Shown here: piece after piece, positions 8,715 to 17,481 of the stretch
Position numbering within the stretch: position 1 is the stretch's first letter
Layout of the letters: every line of letters starts with the position of its first letter
Origin: Dactylosporangium sucinum
GTDB taxonomy: Bacteria > Actinomycetota > Actinomycetes > Mycobacteriales > Micromonosporaceae
DNA: 64,000 bases
Direction of reading: 5' to 3'
Assembly: GCF_014647515.1 (NCBI RefSeq)
Contig: NZ_BMPI01000023.1
Location: 62,001-126,000, forward strand
The notes under the pieces: model-generated
What the model was told of the DNA's origin: nothing
Seen by the model: the letters and a program-made list of their open reading frames with translations, nothing else
Database searches by the model: none
Made by a program: the position numbers and the translations under genes

Positions 8715-10928
8715 TCAGCCGGCCGCGGCGCCGCCGGTGTGCCCGCCGTGCGGGCCGAGCGGCGGGCACGCCTCGAGCAGGGCCCGCACGTAGGCGGCCG
8801 CGACGGCGGCGGCGTAGCGCCGCCAGTCGGTGCCGATCCAGCGGTCGCCGTAGTCGCTGATCCCGCGGACCACGAACCAGTCGCGGCCGTCGGCGTGGCC
8901 GGCCCGGCCGATGCCCTTGCCCTCCATCTCGATCGCCCGCAGCTGGTGGCGCCGGGCGACCTCGTCGCGCGCGGCCGCGTTGCGCACGGACCGCTCGGAG
9001 CTGCCGATGCGCCCCTCGTGGACCTTGGGGCGGCCGGGCCGGTGCCCGCTGCGCGCCGGATCGGGGTGGGGCACGACGCGGGCGAAGTCGCTGTCGTCGG
9101 AGAACAGCACGTCGGTGCGGTCGTCGGGCCGGGCGAACAGCGCCAGCTCGGCGGTCAGCCGGTCCAGGTGGGCCTCCCACGGCCGCTCGTCGCGCAGCTC
9201 GCCGGCCGTCAGCATCTTCACCCGCCCGGCGAGCAGCGCGGAGCGGCGGGGGAACTCCTGCCGGCGCTCCGGACCGGTCGCCCGGTCGACGACGTGATCG
9301 AAGTCGACCACGTTCCAGGTGCCGACCACGATGTCGCCGAGCCGCACGTGGGCGGCGGGGTCGCGGGGCGCGGGCACGCCGGCGGCGATGCCCACCATGA
9401 CGATCTGGTCGACCGACGGGAAGCTGCGGACCAGGTGGGCCGCGGCGTGGGCGGCCGCGTCGTTGCCGGTCTCGGCGAGCAGGGTCAGGACCACCTCGTG
9501 CGGGCGGGCGGGGTCCACGCTCGGCACGGTGGCCCGCCGGTATTCGGCCCGGTCCCGCGCGACCGCCGTGCCGGCCGCCCCGTCGAGCAGGGCGAGCATC
9601 GCGGCGAACTCCTCGGGCAGCGCCGTCACCAGGCCGATGGTGGGCAGCGGCCGGTTCGTGCCCGCAGTGGCGCGCACCGCGGAGCGCCGCACGTGCCGGC
9701 GGTCGAACTCGAGCTGCCGCAGGAGCGTGGCGGCGGCGGCGAGGTCGGCGGCGAACGGGCCGCCGGCCGGCTCGGCCAGCCCGGCCACCCGCAGCGACTC
9801 CGCCATGTTGTCGCGGGCGATCTCCACCGCGTCGCCGAGCCCCTCCAGCCACTGGTCGGCGTCCGGCAGGTCGGTGAGCCGCGCCGCCATCGCGTCCCGG
9901 GCCCGCCGCTCGTAGGCGGCCTTCGCCGCGTGCAGCAGATACTGGGTCAGCGGGGACAGCTCGGTGCCCCCGCGCGACCAGACCAGCGCGCTGAGCCGGT
10001 CCTCGTCCCGGGCGTCGGCGAGCACGACGAGCCGGCGCCGGCGGCCGTCGCCGGCCGGCGGCAGCTGCCACAGCACGGCCTCGCCCAGCGCGGTCGCCTC
10101 GGCCTGCCAGAAGTCGTCCGGAGTCTGCGGGAGCGCGCCGGCCACCGCCCGGGCGGTCGCGGCCGTGGGATGCGGGCGCCATTCGACGGTACCGACGAAG
10201 ATCGTCACGACGGCGATGAGCGGGCCGTCGTCGCCGCCGGCGCCGGCCTCGGCCCACCGGCCGGCCCACTGGGCCCACGTGGCCGGCGGCGCCTCGGCCG
10301 CGACCGAGAGCACGAGCACGTCGTGCTCGCGGCGGACGATCGCCTGCACCTGCCCGGACCCCGGCTCGGACCGCCGGGCGGCGACCGCGGCCGGGCGCCC
10401 GGGCAGCTCCGCGGGCAGCGTGGCCGGCAGGCCCAGGGCCTCGACCGGGTGCACCGCGCCGAGGACGTCGCCGCAGGCGGCCCACAGCTGCCGGATCCGC
10501 TGCCACGCGGCCGCCGCGCCCGGCCCGTCGGCCGGCGCGAAGGCGTGGACGACCAGGGTCTGCTTGACCAGGCCGGTGGTGGCCGTGTCGGCCCGCGCCA
10601 GCGGCACCGGCTCGCGCGGCAGCGGCGCCACGGCGCCGTCCAGCGCGTGATACAGGTGGTTCTGCAGCAGCTGCAGCGGGGACGGGGGCGGCACCACCGG
10701 CTCCGAGCCGAGCGGCGTGACCCGGATCGGGCTGGCCACCTCGAGCCGCGCGGTGGCGGCGTCGAGCGCCGTCGAGTCCCCGGCCGCCACGGCGTCGGCC
10801 ATCGCCTGGACGAGCCGCGTGATGTGCGGCCACCGCTCGGCCGGCAACCGCCATTCGGGCACGTCGCCGAGCACGGCGAGCGCGTCGGCGACCACTCCGG
10901 GGGCCAGCACCGCGTCCTCGGGCACCAT
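8715..10928 (-). CDS. CATRA-like N-terminal module fused to a nucleoside phosphorylase/nucleosidase domain
   Basis: This is a 737-residue protein. Residues about 20-80 show a Trp-rich helical pattern (EWRLPAERWPHI, then AAGDSTALDAATARLEVA and a proline stretch) resembling the small CATRA-associated module described with CHAT-TPR conflict systems. Residues 90-330 would be the adjoining CATRA-type alpha/beta region; I recall this family only by pattern, so the name is tentative. Residues about 420-737 are a PNP/UDP/MTA phosphorylase-like domain, with GLVTALPEEF, MVGIAAGVP, the substrate-binding IEMEGKG and RGISDYGD. Such domains cleave N-glycosidic bonds of nucleosides or NAD-like molecules. 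It is convergent to the cyclase-macro gene and plausibly supplies the nucleotide-degrading arm of the cassette. Confidence 0.82.
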   Translation of the reverse strand: MVPEDAVLAPGVVADALAVLGDVPEWRLPAERWPHITRLVQAMADAVAAGDSTALDAATARLEVASPIRVTPLGSEPVVPPPSPLQLLQNHLYHALDGAVAPLPREPVPLARADTATTGLVKQTLVVHAFAPADGPGAAAAWQRIRQLWAACGDVLGAVHPVEALGLPATLPAELPGRPAAVAARRSEPGSGQVQAIVRREHDVLVLSVAAEAPPATWAQWAGRWAEAGAGGDDGPLIAVVTIFVGTVEWRPHPTAATARAVAGALPQTPDDFWQAEATALGEAVLWQLPPAGDGRRRRLVVLADARDEDRLSALVWSRGGTELSPLTQYLLHAAKAAYERRARDAMAARLTDLPDADQWLEGLGDAVEIARDNMAESLRVAGLAEPAGGPFAADLAAAATLLRQLEFDRRHVRRSAVRATAGTNRPLPTIGLVTALPEEFAAMLALLDGAAGTAVARDRAEYRRATVPSVDPARPHEVVLTLLAETGNDAAAHAAAHLVRSFPSVDQIVMVGIAAGVPAPRDPAAHVRLGDIVVGTWNVVDFDHVVDRATGPERRQEFPRRSALLAGRVKMLTAGELRDERPWEAHLDRLTAELALFARPDDRTDVLFSDDSDFARVVPHPDPARSGHRPGRPKVHEGRIGSSERSVRNAAARDEVARRHQLRAIEMEGKGIGRAGHADGRDWFVVRGISDYGDRWIGTDWRRYAAAVAAAYVRALLEACPPLGPHGGHTGGAAAG

Positions 10929-10997
10929 GGCTCGTCACTGTACCGGCCCGGCGCGCGCCGTCTTCCCATCGTCGCACGGTGCTGTCACGATCGGGCG

Positions 10998-11840
10998 ATG
11001 GTGCGTCTCGTCCGGCTGTTCCTGGTCGCCGCGCTCGTGGCCGGCTGCGCCGGCGACCCGCCGGGCGGCGCCGCCCAGTCGCCCGAAGTGGTCGTCGAGC
11101 GGACCCTGCAGCTCGCCAACGGCGCCGACCGGCCGCTGCCCACGCTCCTGCTCCACCCCGCGGCCGCCACCGGCCGGCTGCCCGTCGTGGTGTTCAGCCA
11201 CGGGTATACCCGGCGGCCCGAGGACTACCTGCCGCTGCTGCGGACCTGGGCGGCGGCCGGGTTCGTGGTGGCGGCGCCGACGTACCCCCACTCGGCCCGC
11301 GGCTCGCGGCAGCTCGACGACGACGACATCGTGCACCAGCCCGCCGACGCGGCCGTGGTGCTCACCGCGGTGCTCGACCTGGACACCACGGCCGGCGATG
11401 CGCTGGCCGGGCACGTCGAGCGCGCGAAGGTCGCCGCCGCCGGGCACTCGCTCGGCGGGATGACCACCGTCGGGATGTTCACCCGGCACCGCGACGAGCG
11501 GCTCACCGCGGGCGTCGTGCTGGCCGGCGGCCAGTGGCCGTTCGGTGTCGGGTACTCCGGTGCCCCCGCACCGATCCTCTTCGTCCACGGCCGCCAGGAC
11601 ACCGTCGTGAAGTTCGCGGGCTCCACCGAGGCGTACGATCCGCTGCCCTGGCCGAAGGCGCTGCTCGACCTGCCCAACGGCGACCACCTCGACCCGTACC
11701 TCGGCCCCGGTCGCGACTTCACCGCCGTCGCCGCGGTCACCACCGACTTCCTGCGCTGGGCCCTGCGCGGCGACGCCCAGGCCCGGGCCCGGATGGCCGG
11801 GGACTCGGGCGGCCGCGCCACGCTGGAGGACCGTCTCTAG
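10998..11840 (+). CDS. Secreted lipoprotein alpha/beta hydrolase (dienelactone/PET-hydrolase-like)
   Basis: This 280-residue protein has a lipoprotein signal ending in the lipobox LVAGC (Cys17). The mature domain is an alpha/beta hydrolase: VVVFSHGY oxyanion strand, nucleophile elbow GHSLGG, acid in VHGRQDTV and His in NGDHLDP. The layout resembles bacterial cutinase/chlorophyllase-like esterases that act on lipid or polyester bonds outside the cell. The ATG at 10998 follows a GATCGGGCG leader without a strong Shine-Dalgarno. The gene diverges from the CATRA/phosphorylase gene across 69 bp and is probably unrelated to it functionally. Confidence 0.86.
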   Translation: MVRLVRLFLVAALVAGCAGDPPGGAAQSPEVVVERTLQLANGADRPLPTLLLHPAAATGRLPVVVFSHGYTRRPEDYLPLLRTWAAAGFVVAAPTYPHSARGSRQLDDDDIVHQPADAAVVLTAVLDLDTTAGDALAGHVERAKVAAAGHSLGGMTTVGMFTRHRDERLTAGVVLAGGQWPFGVGYSGAPAPILFVHGRQDTVVKFAGSTEAYDPLPWPKALLDLPNGDHLDPYLGPGRDFTAVAAVTTDFLRWALRGDAQARARMAGDSGGRATLEDRL

Positions 11841-11858
11841 CGCGTCCTGGCGCAGCCT

Positions 11859-11892
11859 CCTCCGAAAAGGAGGACCGTGGGGTACCCCACGG
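11859..11892. other. Adjacent small hairpin and 18-bp perfect palindrome
   Basis: After the lipoprotein hydrolase gene there is a CCTCC-GAAAA-GGAGG stem-loop at 11859-11873. It is followed directly by the perfect palindrome CCGTGGGGTACCCCACGG at 11875-11892. They lie in the 105-bp gap before the histidine kinase. The first could end transcription of the hydrolase. The second has the dyad symmetry of an operator or a zero-loop cruciform. Confidence 0.5.
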
Positions 11893-11945
11893 GCCGCCGT
11901 TTGAACGCGCGGATAGTGCCAGCACGACGGGGAAGGGGGTAGCCC

Positions 11946-13886
11946 ATGCATGCTGGGCTGATTCCCCGGATGATCGTCGGCAGCGGCCTGCTGCTCCTCA
12001 TCGTCGGCGCGGTGTTCGGCGTCCTGGTCGCCGCGATGAACGAGCAGCGCGCGATCCCGCATCCCGCGTCGCGGTCGGCGCAGACCATCGCCACGGAGGC
12101 CGAGATCGAGGAGCTGCTGCTCGACCTCGACCGCACCGAGCGGGGCTTCGTCGTCACCCGCGACGCGGGGCTCATGGCCGACTGGACGAGACAGCGGGAG
12201 CTGCTCGCCGAGAAGTGCGCGCGGCTGGAGCGGCTGGCCCGCACGCCGGCCCAGGTCGAGCAGGCCCAGCGCATCACCCGGTACAGCCGGTCCTACACCG
12301 ATCAGCACGCGGCAGCGGTACTGCAGGCAGCCCAGCGCGGCGACCCCTCCGCCGGCAGCGTCGAGACGCTCCGCGAGGACGAGCGGCGGGTCGTCGAGCT
12401 GCGGGCCGAGCTCGACGCGCTCGCCGCCGCGGAGCAGCGCCTGGCCGCCGCCCAGGCCGCGGACGCCCGCGCGGCCGCCCGTCAGGCGATCAGCACCATG
12501 GTGACCGGACTGGCGGCGGCGGCCCTGGTCGGCGGCTGCATGATCGCGTACCTCCACCGGGTGGTCGTCCGGCCGGTCCGCGAGGCCGCCGCCATGGCCG
12601 ACCGGGTCGCGCACGGCCGGCTCGACACCCGGGTCCCGGACGACGGGGCCGGCGAGGTCGGCCGCCTCAACCGGGCCCTCAACACCATGACGGGCTCCAT
12701 CCGGCGCAACGTGGAGGACCTCGTGCGGTACGGCCGGACCCAGGCGGCCCTGCGGCGCATCGCCACGCACGTGGCCCGCGGCGCCGCCACGGCGGAGGTC
12801 CTCGACGCCGTCGCGACCGAGCTGGGCCGCCTGTCCGGCACCGACGGGGCCCACATCGCCCGGTTCGAGCGCGACGGTACCGCGACCGTCGTCGCCGCCT
12901 GGGGCGCGCCCGGCATCGGCCTGCCGGTCGGCACGTCGCTGAGCCTGGCCGGGGACAGCGTCTCGGCGCGGGTGTACCGGACCGGCCGCCCGGCCCGCAT
13001 GGACAGCTACGCCGGCGCGCAAGGTCCGCTCGCCGAGCACCTGCTGCACCAGCACGTCCGCAGCGCGGTCGGCGCCCCGATCGTGGTCGAGGGCCGGCTG
13101 TGGGGCGTGGTGACGGCGACCGTGACCACGGAGCCGTCGCCGGCGCACGACGCGGAGTCGCGGCTGGCGGAGTACGCCGAGCTCATCGCCACCACCGTCG
13201 CCAACGCCCAGGCCCGCGCCGACCTGGCCGCCTCCCGCGCCCGGGTGGTGGTCGCCGCCGACCAGGCCCGCCGCCGCATCGAACGCGACCTGCACGACGG
13301 GATGCAGCAACAGCTCATCGCGATCGCCATCGACGTGGCGGACGGCGAGGCGAGCGTCCCGCCCGACCTGGCCGAGCTGCGCGGCCGCCTGTCCCGGGTG
13401 ACCCACCGCCTCACCGGCGCCCTGGAGGACCTGCGCGAGATCTCCCGCGGCATCCACCCGACCATCCTGACCGACTGCGGCCTGCGTGCGGCCCTGAAGT
13501 CGCTGGCCCGCCGCTCGCCGGTGCCGGTGGAGCTCGCCGTCCGCCTGGGGTCCCGCCTCCCGGAGCCGGTCGAGGTCGCCGCGTACTACATCGTGGCCGA
13601 GGCCCTGGCCAACGCGGCCAAGCACGCGAAGGCCACCTACGTCCGCGTGGAGGCGACGGCGGACGTCACCCGCCTGTACCTGACGGTCCGCGACGACGGC
13701 GTGGGCGGCGCGGACGCGCGGGCCGGCACGGGCCTGACCGGCCTGGCGGACCGCGTCCACGCCCTGGGCGGCGCGCTGGACCTCGCGAGCCCGCGGGGCG
13801 GGGGCACGACGCTGCGCGTGGAGCTCCCGCTGACCGCCGCCGAGGAGGCCGCCCTCCTGTCCCGGCCCCGCCCCACCGAGGCGTGA
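11946..13886 (+). CDS. CHASE3-HAMP-GAF sensor histidine kinase (NarL-partner type), orphan
   Basis: This is a 646-residue membrane sensor. A transmembrane helix at about 8-30 is followed by an extracytoplasmic CHASE3-like helical domain (LLDLDRTERGFVVT) and a second transmembrane helix near 178-200. HAMP follows (VVRPVREAAAMADRV), then a GAF domain at about 265-425. The HisKA_3 dimerisation box carries the phospho-acceptor His450 in ERDLHDGMQQ, and the HATPase domain has DDGVGG and GTGLTGLADR. The ATG at 11946 has a GGAAGGGGGT ribosome site. No response regulator gene lies next to it, although HisKA_3 kinases usually have an adjacent NarL-type partner, so the target is elsewhere. Confidence 0.93.
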   Translation: MHAGLIPRMIVGSGLLLLIVGAVFGVLVAAMNEQRAIPHPASRSAQTIATEAEIEELLLDLDRTERGFVVTRDAGLMADWTRQRELLAEKCARLERLARTPAQVEQAQRITRYSRSYTDQHAAAVLQAAQRGDPSAGSVETLREDERRVVELRAELDALAAAEQRLAAAQAADARAAARQAISTMVTGLAAAALVGGCMIAYLHRVVVRPVREAAAMADRVAHGRLDTRVPDDGAGEVGRLNRALNTMTGSIRRNVEDLVRYGRTQAALRRIATHVARGAATAEVLDAVATELGRLSGTDGAHIARFERDGTATVVAAWGAPGIGLPVGTSLSLAGDSVSARVYRTGRPARMDSYAGAQGPLAEHLLHQHVRSAVGAPIVVEGRLWGVVTATVTTEPSPAHDAESRLAEYAELIATTVANAQARADLAASRARVVVAADQARRRIERDLHDGMQQQLIAIAIDVADGEASVPPDLAELRGRLSRVTHRLTGALEDLREISRGIHPTILTDCGLRAALKSLARRSPVPVELAVRLGSRLPEPVEVAAYYIVAEALANAAKHAKATYVRVEATADVTRLYLTVRDDGVGGADARAGTGLTGLADRVHALGGALDLASPRGGGTTLRVELPLTAAEEAALLSRPRPTEA

Positions 13887-13902
13887 CGACCGTGTTCGTC
13901 AC
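13883..13902. terminator. Possible hairpin terminator over the kinase stop codon
   Basis: GTGACGA and TCGTCAC form a 7-bp perfect stem with a 6-nt loop that includes the histidine kinase stop codon. There is no T-tract, which is usual for actinobacterial terminators. About 85 bp of unassigned sequence follows before the convergent FHA-kinase gene ends. Confidence 0.35.
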
Positions 13903-13988
13903 CGGGGACAGCATCGCCTCGGGGGCGTTGTCGGCCGGGGCGCGGCCGTCGCGGGTGGCGAAGCCCTATCGGCCGGGTCGCCCCGCGG

Positions 13989-15323
13989 TCAGGTGCCGCG
14001 CACGAGCAGGGCGTGGCGGAACTCGGCCGCGGTCTGGAAGCCGATCTCGGGGCGGTCGCGCAGCGCGGTGTCGAGGACCTCGGCGAGCGGGCGGGGGATC
14101 GCCGGGTCGCGCTCGCGAATCGGCACCGCCTGCGTCTGCAGCACCACCTGCCAGGGGTCGCGGTCGGACGGGAACGCGCGCGGATAGGCGCCGGTGAGCA
14201 TGTGGTACAGGCAGGCGGCGAGCGCCCACACGTCGACCGCCGGCTTGGCGTGGCGGAAGTTGACGATCTGCTGGTAGGGCATGAAGTACGGCTTGCCGGC
14301 CGCCGTGCCGGTGCGGGTCAGGCCGCTCAGCCCGGCCTGGTCGAACGCCTTGGCCAGGCCGAAGTCGGCGAGCTTCACCAGCGGCTCGGTGCCGTCCGTG
14401 AGCAGGATGTTGTGCGGGGTCACGTCGCGGTGCACCACGCCCTGCTCGTGGGCGTACCGCAGCGCGTCGAGGGCCTGCAGCGCCAGCGGTACCGCCAGAT
14501 CCACCGGCAGCGTCCCGCCGTGCCTGGTCATGAGCTCGCGCACGCTGCCCCCGGCGCAGTACTCGACGGCGAAGAAGAACGCGCCGCCCGCGCTGCCCGT
14601 GTGGTGCAGCGTGGCGATGTGCGGGTGGCGCAGCGCCTGTCCGATGGCGATCTCGCGCAGGAACCGGGCGCGGTCGGACTCGTCGGCGGCGACGTGCGGC
14701 AGCATCACCTTGAGCGCGACCTGGTCGCCGGTCGCGGTGTTGCGGGCGAGGTACACCCGGCCCATGCCGCCCGCGCCGAGCTCGCGCACCACCTCGTAGC
14801 CGGCGAAGCCCGGGCCGGCCCCGGCGAGCGCGTCGCGGACGAGCGAGGCGGGCTCCAGCCGGCACTCGGCGCACACGTAGTCGCCGCGGTGCTCGCCGAT
14901 CTCGTCGGCGACGTCGCGCCCGCAGCTCGCGCAGCGCGGGAGCACCCGGGTCACGGACGGCTTCTCGACCCGGACGTGGAACGTGGTGGGGCCGAGCCGG
15001 AACTCGTCGCCGTCGGCGAGGTCGTGCTCGGGGAACCGGACCCCGGCGGCCTCCTCGGCGCTCTGCCCCTCGGCCCGCTGCCCGATCTTCTTGCGGTTGA
15101 GGTACGTGCCGTTGAGGCTGCCGAAGTCGCGGATGCGCACGTCGGGCGGGTTGATGTCGAGCAGGCAGTGGTGCCGCGAGACGGTGCGGTGCTCGTGGTC
15201 GTCGGGCAGCTGCGGCGAGCAGTCGTCGGCCCGGCCGAGGATCAGGGTGGTCCGCTCCTCGAAGCGGAACGTCCGCCCGCTCAGCGGACCGGCCATGATG
15301 GTGAGCTGCACCGAGGGTCGCAT
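13989..15323 (-). CDS. FHA - zinc-ribbon - Ser/Thr protein kinase
   Basis: This is a 444-residue cytosolic protein. An N-terminal FHA domain covers residues 1-115 (LILGRADDC, TVSRHHCLLD, DFGSLNGTYLN) and binds phosphothreonine. A CxxC...CxxC knuckle (CASCG, then CAEC) at about 128-152 looks like a zinc ribbon. A protein kinase domain covers about 165-440, with GAGGMGRVYLA glycine loop, VALKVM lysine, HRDVTPHN catalytic loop, DFGLAKAF and a long activation segment. The usual Lys in the HRDxK loop is Thr here, as in some bacterial kinases. The start is the ATG at 15323; an in-frame ATG at 15335 is possible. Having the FHA domain N-terminal with a cysteine knuckle between it and the kinase is uncommon. 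Confidence 0.92.
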   Translation of the reverse strand: MRPSVQLTIMAGPLSGRTFRFEERTTLILGRADDCSPQLPDDHEHRTVSRHHCLLDINPPDVRIRDFGSLNGTYLNRKKIGQRAEGQSAEEAAGVRFPEHDLADGDEFRLGPTTFHVRVEKPSVTRVLPRCASCGRDVADEIGEHRGDYVCAECRLEPASLVRDALAGAGPGFAGYEVVRELGAGGMGRVYLARNTATGDQVALKVMLPHVAADESDRARFLREIAIGQALRHPHIATLHHTGSAGGAFFFAVEYCAGGSVRELMTRHGGTLPVDLAVPLALQALDALRYAHEQGVVHRDVTPHNILLTDGTEPLVKLADFGLAKAFDQAGLSGLTRTGTAAGKPYFMPYQQIVNFRHAKPAVDVWALAACLYHMLTGAYPRAFPSDRDPWQVVLQTQAVPIRERDPAIPRPLAEVLDTALRDRPEIGFQTAAEFRHALLVRGT

Positions 15324-15355
15324 CGGCGCCAGCATAGCCGCGGCGCTGGCCGACG

Positions 15356-16468
15356 CTATCGCCGCCATCGATCCCGCAGGGTGGCCCAGACCTCGCTCGC
15401 GTCCGGGGCCGCGCGGATCTGCTCGGCGACCCGGGCCGCCGCCGCGCGGTACGACGGGTCGTCGAGCACGTGCCGGACCGCCCCGGCGGACCGGGCCGGG
15501 TCGTCCACGACCACGCCGGCGCCCGCGGAGGCGACGCGTTCGGCGTTCATCGGCTTCTCGGCGCCCTTCGGCCACAGGACCATCGGGATGCCCTCGCTCA
15601 TCGCGGCCAGGACGGTGCCCGCGCCGCCCGCGGCGACGACGACCGAGATGCCCGCGGCCAGCAGGCCGGCCATCGGGACGAAGCCGACGAAGTGCACGTT
15701 GGGGCGGCTGTCGGCGAGGGTGCGCTCGACGCCCGGTGGGACCGCGGCGAGGACGTCCACGTCGCCCAGGGCGGCCACGGCGTCGACGAGGGCGTCGAGC
15801 AGCGCGCCGTCCAGCAGGACGGTGCCGAGGGTCACCAGCACCCGAGGGCCGCGGGGCGGCGGGAGGCGGACCGGCACCGGGCCGGCGTACGTCCGGGGCC
15901 GGATCGGCAGGCGGTCGGCCGGCGGGGACCAGCCCGGGCTGTGCAGCGCCGGCGGCCACGGGTCGACCAGCGCCACGCGGTCCACCGGCGCCAGGCCGCG
16001 TTCGGCGTACCGCGGCGCCAGCAGGGCCGCCATCGCCGGCACCAGCGGCGGCGGGGCGACCGGGAGGCCGATCGCGTGGCGGACCAGCGGCAGGCGCAGG
16101 GCGGCCGCGACCATCGGGCCGATCGTGTCGTAGTCGTCGGCGACGACGACGTCGGCCCCGAAGTCGCGCGCCTGGGCCAGGGCCTCGTCGAACGCCAGGT
16201 CGACGCGGGTGCCGGCGAACAGCGACGCCACCGGGAAGATGTCCGACAGGTCGGCCAGGTCGGCACCGCCGGTGCGGCGATCGTTCTCGGCCAGCAGCGC
16301 GGCGATGTCCGGGCCCACCGCCAGAGCCGGCAGGTCGCCGACGAGGTGGGCCAGCGCCGGCGGCACGGCCACGGCGGCCTCGTCGCCGGCGGCGGTCACC
16401 GCCTCGGCCAGCGGGACCAGCGGCAGGAGATGGCCGTGGATGGGTACCGCGGTGAAGAGCACACGCAC
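15356..16468 (-). CDS. GT1-type (macrolide/erythromycin-like) glycosyltransferase
   Basis: This 370-residue protein has the two Rossmann halves of the GT-B fold. The N-terminal acceptor half starts with FTAVPIHGHLLPLVPLA. The C-terminal donor half contains VLVTLGTV, NVHFVGFVPMAGLLA, AAGGAGTVLAAMSEGIPMVLWP and EKPMNAERV, which fit the activated-sugar binding region of UDP/TDP-glycosyltransferases. The family attaches sugars to small lipophilic acceptors; the acceptor here is unknown because no biosynthetic cluster surrounds the gene. At 370 residues it is slightly short for the family. It is transcribed towards the FHA kinase with about 30 bp between them. Confidence 0.86.
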   Translation of the reverse strand: MRVLFTAVPIHGHLLPLVPLAEAVTAAGDEAAVAVPPALAHLVGDLPALAVGPDIAALLAENDRRTGGADLADLSDIFPVASLFAGTRVDLAFDEALAQARDFGADVVVADDYDTIGPMVAAALRLPLVRHAIGLPVAPPPLVPAMAALLAPRYAERGLAPVDRVALVDPWPPALHSPGWSPPADRLPIRPRTYAGPVPVRLPPPRGPRVLVTLGTVLLDGALLDALVDAVAALGDVDVLAAVPPGVERTLADSRPNVHFVGFVPMAGLLAAGISVVVAAGGAGTVLAAMSEGIPMVLWPKGAEKPMNAERVASAGAGVVVDDPARSAGAVRHVLDDPSYRAAAARVAEQIRAAPDASEVWATLRDRWRR

Positions 16469-16550
16469 AGCGCCGAATTATCCGGCGCCACCGCCGAACC
16501 TGCGACCCCGTCCGGCCACGGCCGCTCGATGGCGCCTCCAGCCGACCGGC

Positions 16551-17420
16551 TCAGCCGTTCCGGTGGTGCTTCTTGACGAAGGTGTACCCCGGGGCGAGCG
16601 GCTCGCTGAGCAGCTCGCTGTCGACGGCCTGCTGGTGCAGCGACCGCTGCCGGGGCGATGGCTGGGACCCCGGCGGGAGCTTGCGCACGAAGCCGCTGAC
16701 CCAGTGCTCGCGACGGTCCGACGAGCCGTGCTCGCCCTCCTCGTCGGGGAGCGGGGCCGGCTCGACGAGCGGCGCGTAGAACAGCATCTCGACCGGCTCC
16801 TCGCCGTCGACGGCGGGGTAGGAGGGCCGGCCCGACGCGTCGAGGCTGCCGGTGACCCGGGTGACGAAGCCCTCGCGGATGAGCTGGTCGACCGCGTTGC
16901 GGAGCAGGAACGTGCCGCGCTTGCCGCGGCCGAGCCCGCTGCGCCGGACGAGGTCCGCCTCCGGGAACAGGGCGGTGCCGTCCTCGTACACCCGGCCCAG
17001 GCGGCGCACGGCGGCGAGCACCTGCCCGCGGTTGGACGGGCCGGGCCGGCACTCCCGCGTGACGACCTCCGGGTCATAGTCGTGGTAATAGGCGACGCCG
17101 TCGATGCGCATCGGCTCGTCGAGCACGGCGGTGCGCACCACGACCTCGTCCCGCGCCGGCCGCCAGGCGACGGTCACCAGCACGCCGGGCCGCAGGTCGT
17201 CCGGCCACGCGACGCCGTCGAACCACCACTCCTCGTCGTCCTGCCGCAGCGTGACCGGGTACTCCAGGTGCGTCGGGGTGACGCCGTGCACACGGTGGTC
17301 GAGGGCGATCGTGATGGCCGGGCGATCCCGCAGCACCGCCGCGACGCCCTCGGGGACGAGGCAGGTGGCGTCGTCGAGGTCGGACTGCCGCAGCGCGAAC
17401 CGCCGGGTCGCCGCTCTCAT
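16551..17420 (-). CDS. Hypothetical protein with a predicted winged-helix segment
   Basis: I do not recognise this 289-residue protein. The N-terminal half is beta-rich (ITIALDHRVHGVTPTHLEYP, then EEWWFDGVAWPDDL and VAWRPARDEVVVRT). The centre (EADLVRRSGLGRGKRGTFLLRN, then AVDQLIREGFVTRV) has the spacing of a winged helix-turn-helix. The C-terminus is basic. The ATG at 17420 is preceded by GGAGGTGGGCGG, a good ribosome site, which fixes the start. No neighbour suggests a role. The length and codon bias support a real gene. Confidence 0.75.
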   Translation of the reverse strand: MRAATRRFALRQSDLDDATCLVPEGVAAVLRDRPAITIALDHRVHGVTPTHLEYPVTLRQDDEEWWFDGVAWPDDLRPGVLVTVAWRPARDEVVVRTAVLDEPMRIDGVAYYHDYDPEVVTRECRPGPSNRGQVLAAVRRLGRVYEDGTALFPEADLVRRSGLGRGKRGTFLLRNAVDQLIREGFVTRVTGSLDASGRPSYPAVDGEEPVEMLFYAPLVEPAPLPDEEGEHGSSDRREHWVSGFVRKLPPGSQPSPRQRSLHQQAVDSELLSEPLAPGYTFVKKHHRNG

Positions 17421-17481
17421 CCGCCCACCTCCGCCTGCGCCGCGCCTGCCGACGATACCCGGTGGCACATCACGGTCGTGC

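Noticed and set aside
6754..10977. A 1407-codon minus-strand frame crossing several genes
   Set aside because: It runs through the antisense of the CHAT and cyclase-macro genes and out of frame through the CATRA gene. The sequence is Arg/Ala-rich filler with no domain.
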